64,000 nt of DNA from Colias croceus. Taxonomy: Eukaryota > Arthropoda > Insecta > Lepidoptera > Pieridae. The position numbers were made by a program, and so were the translations under genes. Where the stretch lies: contig NC_059543.1 in the NCBI RefSeq assembly GCF_905220415.1, positions 1,860,001 to 1,924,000 on the forward strand, read 5' to 3'. Shown here piece after piece: positions 46,044 to 56,948 of the stretch; position 1 is the first letter of the stretch; every line of letters starts with the position of its first letter. A model generated the notes under the pieces. It made no database searches. It saw only the letters and a list, made by a program, of their open reading frames with translations, and was not told where the DNA came from.

Positions 46044-46434
46044 TATAATAAACCTAAGTATAAACCTCAAGGCAGGACACAACAGTTTCTACATGTTTGT
46101 GTTAAATCCAGAGGAATAAGTTTTTTCGGTCCTATAGGTATTGAAATTTAGGATTTTTTACTTTTATATTAAATCTTTCATATATAAAAATATAATGTTT
46201 ATAGCCTCGATTTCAATTACTAATAAAATATATTGTGATTAAAATTATACAGCTATATTAAATGTATGAATGTAATGAATGTTTGTGACTCTTCCACGTG
46301 AAAACCACTTAACGTATTTTGATGACACTTTGTAGTGATGTAGCTTATGTACCAGGATAGCATAGATATAGAAATATGGTTTTGCTCATGGTGTGATCTA
46401 CATAGGTAGTATAATTTTACTTACTTATTACTTA

Positions 46435-46676
46435 CTAGCTTTCCGCCCGCGGCTTCGCCCGCGCAGATATAGAAAAACCCGCATAGTTCCCGTTCCCGTG
46501 GGAAAACCTATCCTATGTCCCGGGGTAAAAAGTAGCCTATGTCCTTTCTCGGGTATCAAAATATCTCTATACCAAATTTCATGCAAATTTGCATTGCATT
46601 GGTTCAGTAGTTATGGCATGATTGAGTAACAGACAGACAAAGTTACTTTCGCATTTATAATATTATATAGTATGGA
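46435..46676 (-). mobile_element. Helitron, family B
   Basis: CTAGCTTTCCGCCCGCGGCT at the left, body with CCCGGGGTAAAAAGTAGCC, right end ATAGTATGGA before T. Confidence 0.75.
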
Positions 46677-47191
46677 TTTTATCCATGAAAAATGTAATTA
46701 TGAAATACCCTGTTACGTGGTTAATGAATTTAAATTATCTGCACAAGTCAGATGACTGAAATTGGAGATGTTTGGAAAGGAGAAAATTAGGAACATTTAG
46801 CAGGGGGACAAGTTTCGCCAATTAACCTTTGGAATGTTCTCGAATTTCGTTTTAGCAATGAAAGATATATAATTAAAAGCATATATAGGTATAGGCAACA
46901 ACATACTATATAGTATGTTGTTGCCACGGCTGTCGTTTTTCTGCCGTATTGCCGCTTTTGGTGTTTTCTCCCCATAACAACCTTCCTTGTGCCTTTACAA
47001 AAATGTAAAAAAAAAAACTATTTGTCAAAACAGTCGAGCTCTTCTCGAGTTGTACGCTTAAAACACATTTGTCGATTCATTTTTATTACATAGAATAGCT
47101 ATAATTTTTACAAAAATTCCCAAATAAGCCAATTTAACTTTGAAAGTTGAATATTGGTATATTTAATTAGATGTACCTACATTATTGATTA
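46677..47191. other. No gene; contains a 32-bp perfect palindrome
   Basis: At 46894-46925 GGCAACAACATACTAT is followed at once by its complement. Nothing else is recognised. Confidence 0.6.
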
Positions 47192-47424
47192 CTAGATTTC
47201 CGCCCGCGGCTTCGCCCGCGTTTGCAAAGGAAAACCCGCATAGTTCCCGTTCCCGTGGGATTTCCGGGATAAAAACTATCCTATGTGTCAATCCAAGTTA
47301 CCCTCTATATGTGTGCTAAATTTCATTGTAATCGGTTCAGTAGTTTTTACGTGAAAGAGTAACAAACATCCATACATCCATACATCCATACTTACAAACT
47401 TTCGCCTTTATAATATATATTAGA
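47192..47424 (-). mobile_element. Helitron, family C
   Basis: CTAGATTTCCGCCCGCGGCT at the left, body GTAATCGGTTCAGTAGTTTT, CCATACAT repeats, right end TATATTAGA before T. Confidence 0.75.
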
Positions 47425-47868
47425 TATTAGATAATATCAGGAGGATTGACATAGTAGCGGATGATATATCGCTGGTTATAACTGTAAATTTATGACCCCT
47501 TAAATTTAAATCTATATTTAAACCATACATTGAATATCCAAGATAAAAGCATATTCCCATAAAATTTTATTCTTCACGAGGTATTTGCTTAAAATATCTT
47601 CAAAAACACACCACGTAGAATCAAGTGCGTTATCGCAGTTTACGACATACATAAAAAACGTCTAAGCATCCATTCACGTATGGTTAATACGTTAAAATAC
47701 ATCCAAATCTTGTATCGTGTTTTATGGTGGAACCTGAATAAAATCGTGTTTCGTGAAATATGATAGAGATTTTACATACATATTCTTATAATAATATCAC
47801 GTCTGAAACGTGATATATTATTAGTCAAATAGTTTATAATGCGTGAATAGGCATATTCTTATTTTTTT
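47425..47868. other. No gene recognised
   Basis: AT-rich intergenic sequence. Confidence 0.5.
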
Positions 47869-48033
47869 AAGCTATCGCATAGCTTCTATCGCGGACCTTG
47901 AGCGGGGGGACCGAATCCAGAAATTCCGTAACGAAAAACCTCACGCTCCCCACTCCGACGGGCTCGGAGGTGTGGCTTGAAGGCATGCTATGCAATCGCT
48001 TTACCGCGGCAATCCCCGAGTGCCACACGTCTT
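47869..48033 (-). repeat. Interspersed GC-rich repeat (AGCTATGCAATAGCT end), copy 5
   Basis: AAGCTATCGCATAGCTTC, CTCACGCTCCCCACTCCGAC, GAGTGCCACACGTC; reverse orientation. Confidence 0.65.
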
Positions 48034-48054
48034 TTTTTTTAATTTATTAAATAC

Positions 48055-48244
48055 TAGCTTACCGCCCGCGGCTTCGCTCGCTTGGTCTAAAACCTAATAA
48101 GTTATATACTAAAACCTTCCTCTTAAATCACTCTATCTATTAAAAAAAAAACAGCATCAAAATCCGTTGCGTAGTTTTAAAGATTTAAGCATACAAAGGG
48201 ACATAGGGACAGAGTAAGCGACTTTGTTTTATACTATGTAGTGA
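48055..48244 (-). mobile_element. Helitron, family F
   Basis: CTAGCTTACCGCCCGCGGCT at the left, body TCAAAATCCGTTGCGTAGTT, right end ACTATGTAGTGA before T. Confidence 0.75.
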
Positions 48245-48465
48245 TATACTTTTTCTAGAAGCACTTTTGAATCGTCACTACATATTTTTAACATTTACCA
48301 CCGATTCGGAAAGCAGTATCTATGGAGAAGAACCGGTAAGAAACTCCATAGTTGCTCTTTTAAAATTATATCAATATACAATTTAATTTTATAATAATTG
48401 TATAATAAATCATAATATTCCAAAGAACTGTCCTGTAGCTCTTACGCGACAACCCTGCCTGGATT
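48245..48465 (-). mobile_element. LINE 3' UTR fragment
   Basis: The words TCTAGAAGCACTTTTGAATC, ATTTACCACCGATTCGG and GAGAAGAACCGGTAAGAAAC match the non-coding tail of the LINE at 3.7 kb. No coding part remains. Confidence 0.6.
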
Positions 48466-48469
48466 TTCA

Positions 48470-48795
48470 TCTATATACATTACAATATAATATATAATAA
48501 ATCTGTAGAAGGGTCAATTCTGTACATTGAAAATATTGAAAATATAAATAGCAGGGTGTGTTACTGGATCGATACTAAACCCAAATATGTGATTAAAAAA
48601 ATTTTTGTCTGTCTGTCTGTCTGTCTGTATGTTCAGGCATCACGTGAAAACTAACGGTTCGATTTCGATGAAATTTGGTATAATTATACTTTATTATCAT
48701 GGGCATAAAATAGGATACTTTTTATCCCGAAAAAATACGAAGAAAAAAATAAATCTTAATTTTTCCGCGCGGACGGAGTCGCGGGCGGAAGCTAG
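48470..48795 (+). mobile_element. Helitron, family A, copy 4 (internally deleted)
   Basis: The 5' end is a variant (TCTATATACATTACAATATA). It has a (GTCT)n run, then a direct jump from the middle of the body to the GCGCGGACGGAGTCGCGGGC hairpin and GCTAG before T. Confidence 0.75.
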
Positions 48796-49130
48796 TCTTC
48801 CATATAATTCAAAACACATACATAAAAATACGTATTCAGAATAGGTATGGTATATTCGATTTTTTCTGTGTGTATTTGGTATATTTACTATGTGACACAT
48901 TAAATAATTATATGTATATGTGAATATTAGATACCTACTTCCTTGAATTTTGCTTCTTGTGCCATCCATCCTCGATTAAAATGTGGCCATTTGAAATCAC
49001 ATTTATATGTATGTATGTACATTTATAAGCACACACAAATAAGTCCTAATAACTTTGTGGGAAATCGTTTTAAAATATCTTTTGTTTATTAATTGAAATC
49101 TCTTCTAACGATACATAATCTATACTATAA
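48796..49130. other. No gene recognised
   Basis: AT-rich intergenic sequence. Confidence 0.5.
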
Positions 49131-49355
49131 TCTATACTATAATATTATAAAGCTGAAGAGTTTGTTTGTTTGTTTGTTTGTTTGTATGTTTGTTTGTTTG
49201 TTTGAACGCGCTAATCTCGGGAACTACTGGTCCGATTTGAAAAATTCTTGCGCTGTTATATAGCCCATTTATCGAGGAAGGTTATAGGCTATGTGTCATC
49301 ACGCTACGACCAACAGGGGTGGAGCCACGGGGGTAAAACCGCGCGGAGCAGCTAT
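49131..49355 (+). mobile_element. Helitron, family D, with long GTTT run
   Basis: Starts TCTATACTATAATATTATAA, contains an expanded GTTTGTTTG run (49,162-49,203), and ends GCGCGGAGCAGCTAT, a damaged CTAG. Confidence 0.7.
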
Positions 49356-52180
49356 AGTGATTAATAAGTCGAGTTTTATCGATTAGAGTCTTTAAATGAG
49401 ATAAAAACAAATATAATATCGTTATTTATTATTATTATTACTTAAGGGCAAGCTCCCTAAAATTTTATGTGAATTTGCATCAATATTCTGAAACAGTCAC
49501 ACATACAATCAAAATGGAAATTTAGTATATGATTTATTGGGTCTTTTTCTTTCGATGTACAAGACAGAAACATGATTGTAACATTTTTGCTCGATTCATT
49601 TTTTATTCAAAAATGATGCCTTTTTTAAGGATTATTACATTTTTTTAAAAATTTACTTGGACTTTATGTCTAAAATAAATGTTAACAATAAGAAAATAGA
49701 GTTTACTATTGACTATCAAGATATTTTTTTTCTAGATCAATTATTACTTTAGTTATAAACGAAATAAGAATTGAGACTTACTTTTCGAGCTCGAACGTGA
49801 TCAAAGAGCGCACGCGATATTCAACTTTATTACGGCTGTATTAGCGTCTAGTACCGTAACCGGTCTCTCAGTGCCAGAAATGAGAAAGGGAGCCTCCTCT
49901 TAACTATATTTAGCTTATATTAATACTTACTTATATATATTTAGCTTAAGCTTCTTATGCCATGATCTAAGAGAATATTCCGATTTATGATATTTTAAAA
50001 GTTGTTTTCATAATAGTGAGTATTGGAAACAATACTTTGCTGTTATGTTCGGGACAATCGAAATGAGATTTACATATTTAACGATCATATCAATTTGATT
50101 AAGTTTATTAAAGTCAATTACGTTGTTATTGTTAATAAGCGTTATATTATTTAATTATCGTATACATTTTAATGTATACAATATTAATAAGTATCTAATA
50201 ATTTATTAATACACATAATTATGTATCTATTTACGCGTTTCAGGTTGTAAAAAGTCTATAACAATGTGTATAACAATTCTTGCTCTGATTTAGTAGATTT
50301 GCGTGAAAGTAAATCAATTTTTAATTTATGTTTTTACTTTGAAAAAGTATAAAGAGATACGTTGAATGAAAAACATACAAAAAAAAAAATCGAGAATGGA
50401 TCTTCTTCAAGGAATGATACCACGTGATGCTTGGTTTATTGAAGCGCAAAATTCAAGTGAGCTTAATTAAAAAAAAAATCAATAAAAACAAGAAATAAAT
50501 TATATTATAATTTAAAATGCCGAAATTTTATTATGCCGACGCGTTGTAATCTTCAAACACGGTTTTCTAAGATAATGAATTCAATTTAGAACAATCGAGA
50601 ACATCGCTCATAGTCCGTATCAAATATCGCTATTGATGACGAAGCTTCAATTTTATAACGTGTAATGTCCCTCCCTATAACTAGCATTTATTATTTTTCT
50701 TAAGGCTAGATCTAACGATAAAACTTTTTATTTGATTATAAGCACAGATAATATATAAGTATACTTGTATTGGTTTAAAATTGTAGAGTAAGTTTTATTT
50801 ATTTAGTGTATTTAATGCATAAATATACATATTAAATTAAATTATGGGACAAAATATCGAGATAAAAGCTAAGGAATAACGTAATTTTCTGCTAGTGAAA
50901 GTAATTTTGAAATAATACAGTAAAAGTTCATTGCTACAAACACTTTAAAATACTTCTTTATATTGTTACTAGTATAAAAAAATATTTCTATCCTTTATAG
51001 CGCTCTCATCTTTTTAAAGAAGATTCCCGGAATATAAGTGATCGTTCAATTCCCGGAGGGGATTAATAAAAATTCTCCGCGTATAGATTGATGATAAAAG
51101 AAAAACCAATCAGTGGAAATTGTATGAAATATTTAAGTTTATTTTTTATATAGGTACAATTATGGATCACTATTTCCAGGGACTAGGAGTTTTGAATTTG
51201 AGTTTCAGTTGTGTTTGTTCATTTTTCTCGTCAGGAAAAGGATTTGAAAGAAAACCTTAAGAAATTTGGGAAAAATATGCAAGAATTTAAAAACTTGACA
51301 TGTAGGTATTTAAGCTCCGTGTGTATAAGTTTATTTATTAACTCCTATATGAAATTTAAATTATGATTAATATAACAGAACGTAGTTAGTCTTTAAAAAC
51401 CATAATTTTATTGATTTTCTGTGTGGACGAGCCCTAACGTTGTACTTTATATGACCGTCATAAAATTACCTTCGAGTCATTTGCCCTATCTAATGGGAAT
51501 TTTTCGTACTGTTAGGCCGTTTGGTAGATAAATAATAATATCTTTATTACGACCTTCTGTGTGACGCAGTTATGTTTTTGTAGTTTTCTTAAACGATAGA
51601 ACAATGGACGTAAAAATAGTTGTTTGTCATTACATGAGTGTTATTATTATTATCTACAAACTGGCGCTCCGCCCTATAAATTGGGATTAATCTTATGTAC
51701 AATGTTAAATAAAATGTTGTGTGGTTTTATGAAACCATGGTAAAAGTGAAGCTTTTTTCACACTATAGAGATTTAACTAAAAATTATCGTATTTGTACGA
51801 TAATTATCGTACGTATCAAATATCACGCGACATGCGCTACACATACCAAAAAGTTTGAGACGATGTAATAAAAGTTTCACTTTAAAAAATAATCGACATT
51901 CGATTTTAACAGATAATAATTATTATGTACAATATTGTGAACTTAACTTACCTAGAATTCACAAGCTTCTGAGAGTTACAAGCTCACATTCAAATACCAA
52001 CAAAATCGCTTAATAAAATGGCACATAGTTGACTTAAGACAAAGTTTTAATAAAATACATATCGTTCAACATAAATCGATCACTATTCGATAAATAACTA
52101 AGCAATTGTGGTCGATAATTTGTTTTCAAGTTCAGACGATCCGAAGCTTGGAATTTAATTTAGCCAAACCGCTTTGCTAT
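49356..52180. other. Long stretch without gene or clear repeat
   Basis: AT-rich, no open frame of protein character on either strand, and no element boundaries found. This is the longest apparently repeat-free part of the intergenic region. Confidence 0.5.
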
Positions 52181-52400
52181 TTTTAACCGACTTCAAAAAA
52201 AGGAGGAGGTTCTCAATTCGACGGTATTTTTTTTTTTTGTATATTTGTTACACGATTACTCCGGCAATTATAAACCGATTTGAATAATTCTTTTTTTATT
52301 TGGTAGGTCATACGTCAGAGGTGGTCCCATTGTCACCAGGTCAGGATCTGATGATGGGATCCTGGGGAAATCGAGGGAAACCCTCAAATTTTGTAGGCAT
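52181..52400. mobile_element. Diverged relative of the ACCGACTTCAAA MITE family
   Basis: The start TTTTAACCGACTTCAAAAAA and GGAGGAGGTTCTCAATTCG match the family, but the body differs and the far end was not found. Confidence 0.5.
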
Positions 52401-52565
52401 ATACACTGTTTATCAGAAATTATCTTAATCTATGCAGATTTTTGCATCTAATGGTCACCATCTGATGTTGCTGAGCTGATGATGAAGCTGATGATGATAC
52501 GCTTGGGACACGAAATAAGTCTGTCTAAAGGCCTATTCAGATTAATAAAGTCATATAATTATACA

Positions 52566-53035
52566 CTAACGCCGCGCGTCCGCGCGGATGTCGGTCTTCG
52601 CGTGGATGGTTTATTTCTCCATTTTGAGTAACTCTGACAATGACATCTTATAAATATCTATTGGACCCAAATACGGCTAGGCCCTAAGGCTAGGCCTATA
52701 ATAATACGCAACGTGTGTTCGCGGTTCTACAGAACAACGTCTATGGATAAAACTGAAAAATTAAGATTAATTTTTTTCTGCGTATTTTTCCAGGATAAAA
52801 AGTATCCTATTTTACGCCCAGGATAATAAGGTATAATTATACCAAGTTTCATCGAAATCAAACCGTTAGTTTTCACGTGATGCCTGAACATACATACAGA
52901 CAGACAGACAGACAAAAATTTTTTTAATTACATATTTGGGTTTGGTATCGATCCAGTAACACCCCCTGCTATTTATTTTTTCAATATTTTCAATGTACAG
53001 AATTGACCCTTCTACAGATTTATTATATGTATAGA
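52566..53035 (-). mobile_element. Helitron, family A, copy 5
   Basis: Reverse orientation. The left end CTAACGCCGCGCGTCCGCGC is a variant of the usual CTAG hairpin end, a short (CAGA)n lies near 52,898, and the right end is TATGTATAGA. Confidence 0.75.
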
Positions 53036-53084
53036 AAACCAGTACAGTGGTAAGAGAAACCGTGGCAGACCGGCAGAGAAAGAG

Positions 53085-53270
53085 ACGAAATTCTTAAACT
53101 AACTGGAGAAAACTGGATGAAAAAAGTAAATGACAGACTAGAATGGAGAAAACAGGAGGAGGCCTTTACTCTTAAGAGGTCCTTAATAATTAGATAAGCA
53201 ATTCAACAAAATTAAACTATGTATTAACTGTTAAGGAAATAAAAGGCTTTTTTATTTTTTAATTTAATTT
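53085..53270 (+). pseudogene. LINE 3' end remnant
   Basis: One frame reads DEILKLTGENWMKKVNDR, then LEWRKQEEAF, the usual C-terminal pattern of a non-LTR ORF2 protein. A stop, an AATAAA and T/A-rich sequence follow. It differs from the remnant at 22.9 kb. Confidence 0.6.
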
Positions 53271-53282
53271 TATTTTATTTAT

Positions 53283-53682
53283 TATACAAAACCATCGCGA
53301 TACGTATGTTTGTAAGTAAACAAAACCCACATTAATATACAGATTATGTTTGTCGATATATTCCTAAAGATATTTATAGTCATAAACGCTTATTCAGATT
53401 AGAGCGGTATCCACTACCGCCGTGTCCGAGTATACAGATAGGTATACTCAGATAGGTACGCGATTAGAGTCTCTATCCTATACTAAGTAAGCAATATAAT
53501 CGCGTGCCATCGGGATACCATGCTACCGCTCGCTACCCACGGCGCGCGGCGGTAGACGATACCGCTCTAATCTGAATAGGCCTTTATGACTATAAAACAT
53601 ATTTAGGAATATTTCGACAAACATAAGCTGTGTATTAATGTGGGTTTTGTTTACAAACAAACAAATGTAATGGTTTTGTATA
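53283..53682. mobile_element. ~400-bp inverted-repeat element (MITE-like)
   Basis: TATACAAAACCAT at the left is mirrored by ATGGTTTTGTATA at the right. Further inside, TAAACAAAACCCACATTAAT and TTCAGATTAGAGCGGTATC are also mirrored. No coding capacity. Confidence 0.7.
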
Positions 53683-54272
53683 TGAATTGTGTGATGTAAA
53701 ATGTAAGCTTATAGACATCTACCGAATTCTCATTCACAACGGACTTGAAATAGACTGGCTTTTATGAACAACGAATATTCGCCAAAAGGTGTGTACTATG
53801 AAGACTAACGATCCACTATGATTCTCAGTCATAGTGCAACGCAAATAGAATATTAATGAAACAATAGATTTAAGGCACTGGATGAACCTGGTTTTGCTTT
53901 GTTAATTTGAAAGATTACTACTGTACAATAGACTTATTAAGGTATGTCTGTCACTACCTAACCTTGTGTTTGAACTTGTCCTTGGATTTTCCAACTTTTT
54001 GGCATAAGTAATAAACTTTACATAAGTAATAATTCTGGTAATTTTTCTTGTTTACTAAACTTGTCAGTGATTTATTAATTTCATGTGGTGAGTTCATTCG
54101 AGTCACAGTTCGTTGCCAAAATTCATCGCATTGGTTTTTCAATTTCGGCACTAAACTGGAACATACGTACAAAAAGTTAAAAATAAAAGTTCAAGCCTAT
54201 TTTTTACGTAAGTATATATTTAGAAATGTCAGACTATTTTAGGACGGAAATTAAAGAAAACTTTATGCAAGT
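53683..54272. other. No gene recognised
   Basis: AT-rich intergenic sequence. Confidence 0.5.
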
Positions 54273-55140
54273 CAATTGGACGTTTTTCCATTACCCGGCC
54301 CGGCTCCGGCACGGCAACGGCATGGTCGGGGACCGGTACCGGCACCGGTACTTCGTTTTTCGATTGCGCCGGTGTCGATGCCGGTTTACGCCCGGTGAGC
54401 GGTACAGTACTGATATGACAATTCATATAAATATGCAATACATATGCAATTTTGCCGGGCCGGCACAAGTGGGAAGCTTGCTACCCCGGCGACGGCGACG
54501 GTGCCGGCAGGACTCAATGCCGTGCCGGCGCCGGCGCCGGTAAGTGAAAAAGCGAGTCATAGGGCGTTTTTCCATTACCCGGCCCCGCTCCGGCACGGCA
54601 ACGACATTGTCGGGGACCGGTACCGGCACCGGGACTTCGTTTTTCCATTGCGCCGGTGTCGATGCCGGTTTACGCCCGGTGAGTAATGAAAAGTTAAAAA
54701 GGACCCCAGAAAATTCTTCAACTATTTTCGCATGACCGAAGAAACATTTAACTATTTGTTGGAGAAAAGCGAACAAAAAACCAAATACGAGTCCCTCCGC
54801 TCCGCGCCCTCCTACCCGCCCCGCGCAGTTACACACTCACACGGCTACAATTCATATAAATATGCAATACATATGCAATTTTGCCGGGCCGGCACAAGTG
54901 GGAAGCTTGCTACCCCGGACTCAATGCCGTGCCGGCGCCGGCGCCGGTAAGTGAAAAAGCGAGCCATACATTTTCATACATTTTTGCTTCCCCGGCAACG
55001 GCACGGCACCGGCGCCGGTGCCGTGCCGTTGCCGGGGCCGGGTAATGGAAAAACGCCCATACATTTTCATACATTTTTGCTTCCCCGGCAACGGCACGGC
55101 ACCGGCGCCGGGCCGGGTAATGGAAAAACGCCCAATTGGC
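54273..55140. mobile_element. GC-rich palindromic element with internal duplications
   Basis: The outer ends CAATTGGACGTTTTTCCATT and their complement AATGGAAAAACGCCCAATTG bound a stretch packed with CCGGCGCCGG, GGCACGGCACC and GGTACCGG palindromes. Two internal direct duplications are visible: 54,278-54,400 recurs at 54,562-54,682, and 54,425-54,560 recurs at 54,848-54,966. The open frames here follow from base composition and are not genes. Confidence 0.7.
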
Positions 55141-55637
55141 TTTACAGTTTATATATTTATTACATTTACTGGAATTTACAGTTTATACATTTATTTATGT
55201 TTCTTAATTGCATTGTAAATCATAAACTCGGATATGTTTATTTTATGAACAGTTGTGTAAAGTGTATGTTAATTACAATACTAATTTTCGTTATTTATTC
55301 CCTTCGTCACATTTAAGGTTTTCCTGTTCTTACATTCTTTCTTCAATCGTATTCAATACTCTATTATTATGATTAAAAAAACCTCATGCTCATTTTCATC
55401 TTTCTTTAATAAAGATAAACATTTAATAGTTATTCCAAGTCTTTTAAGAAACCACTAGAATAAAACGTGGCTTCGTAACATTTTAACGTAAGGAATAGAT
55501 ATAAAAAATGGTTTTGTAGTTAAAGACAGGCGATCTATCTTCATCTAGACATATTGTCAGCTAAATCTTTGTTACAGACATTAATCAAATTCACTCAGAT
55601 CAACGACTCAGACACTCATATTGTTCATATTCGTACA
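55141..55637. other. No gene recognised
   Basis: AT-rich intergenic sequence. Confidence 0.5.
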
Positions 55638-55833
55638 CTAGCTATGCCGCGCGGTTTTACTCGTGGGCAAATCAAGTATTTCTACAGCTCATGTGTTATT
55701 CTGGTGTAACTATAATACTATAATACTGTAGAGTTTCATTAAAATCTATCCAACACGTTTTGAAGCAATTCGTTACTACGTACTTAGGTAGGTACTTATA
55801 TACAAATTTTCCTCTTTATAATATTAGTGTAGA
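55638..55833 (-). mobile_element. Helitron, diverged family D-like
   Basis: CTAGCTATGCCGCGCGGTTT at the left, a distinct body (CCAACACGTTTTGAAGCAAT), right end TTAGTGTAGA before T. Confidence 0.65.
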
Positions 55834-56261
55834 TGTATACCTAATTATCTTTATTAAGTCTAACTTGATGTTCTTATCAAGAAATGATTGGTTCATTCCA
55901 AATACTATTGAATAGAAGATTGTTTTTTATTCCTTGGGTTAACGATTTAAGGCTGAATTTAAATGTGACTTCGGTTTACGATTTGAATAAACCCTTCGAA
56001 CAGTTATGGGCTGTTTACTTTCAGTTAATTGGGTATATTAGAAAGCTATCGCACGTTTAATTAATTTAGGAGAATTTGTGTATACTTAAATTATCAATTA
56101 AGAATTACTGCGCTTGTGAACAGATGTTACTAATAGTTCATAATATAGTTTCAGGCTGAAGCTTTAGATTTAATGAATTAAGTTTAAGAGCATTGTCGTC
56201 ATAATCTGTCGCTATATGCAAATATCTTCTTTGTAATAAATGTTCTGTATGTCCTTTACAG
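55834..56261. other. Probable upstream sequence or 5' intron of the receptor gene
   Basis: No repeat or coding pattern; it ends in a pyrimidine-rich acceptor, GTCCTTTACAG. Confidence 0.4.
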
Positions 56262-56948
56262 GTACATAAATGGGACGCAAATGAAAACGCTGTAATCAAG
56301 AGTGATGTTCTATTCAACTGAATTCGTCGACGAGAACAAAACGCAAGATTACTCAGAGCTCTGCAACGCAGTGGTTTGCGCGCAAAATGGCAATTTCACT
56401 TGGAACGACACCTATGGCAATTTCACAAGACTCCTCCCATACTCCTGCAAGACAAGCAAATCTGAAGTATTCTTTACGTCATTCGCATTCCACTTTTGCG
56501 TGTATTTCATGTATAGTGTGATATTCGTGATCGCTCTCTTCGGGAATGGGCTGGTGTGTTTCGTTGTCCGGACATCGCCGCGAATGAAAACTGTGACGAA
56601 CTTCTTTATCGCGAATTTGGCCATTGGCGACATAATGATGACTATATTCTGTGTTCCTTTTTCCTTTGTGTCTATGCTAGTGTTACGATATTGGCCGTTT
56701 GGGGCTGTTATGTGTAAGATAGTGAACTTTTCTCAAGCGGTGTCTGTGTTAGTTAGTGCGTATACTTTGTTGGCTATATCTGTGGATAGGTATATAGTGA
56801 TAATGCAGCCGTTGAAGCCTCGTTTGGGGAAGGCGGCGGCGAAGTTGGTGATTTTGGGTGTGTGGTGTGGGGCCATGGCAACAGCTGCACCAATACTAGT
56901 GGTATCGAGGTTGCAGAGACCGTCAATTTGGCATGAGGTTTGTGAACT
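56262..56948 (+). CDS. RYa-R: Receptor exon A: start codon, N-terminus and TM1-TM4
   Basis: The exon probably begins after TTTACAG at 56261, so a 5' UTR exon should lie upstream. The coding start is ATG at 56305; the in-frame TAA at 56293 excludes an earlier one. It encodes residues 1-214 plus two bases, and its donor is GTGAGT at 56949. Two small overlapping upstream frames (56270-56284 and 56281-56295) precede the start. Confidence 0.9.

Noticed and set aside
45900..46151. 83-codon open frame starting at the ATG at 45,900
   Set aside because: It lies mostly inside the TIR arm of a MITE and shows no protein family features.
46393..46629. 78-codon open frame, and similar ones at 16,096 and 41,282
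   Set aside because: They are translations of Helitron bodies that recur in every copy.
54226..55316. Several open frames of 60-137 codons on both strands
   Set aside because: They lie in GC-rich palindromic repeats; the Arg/Pro/Gly-rich translations follow from composition.
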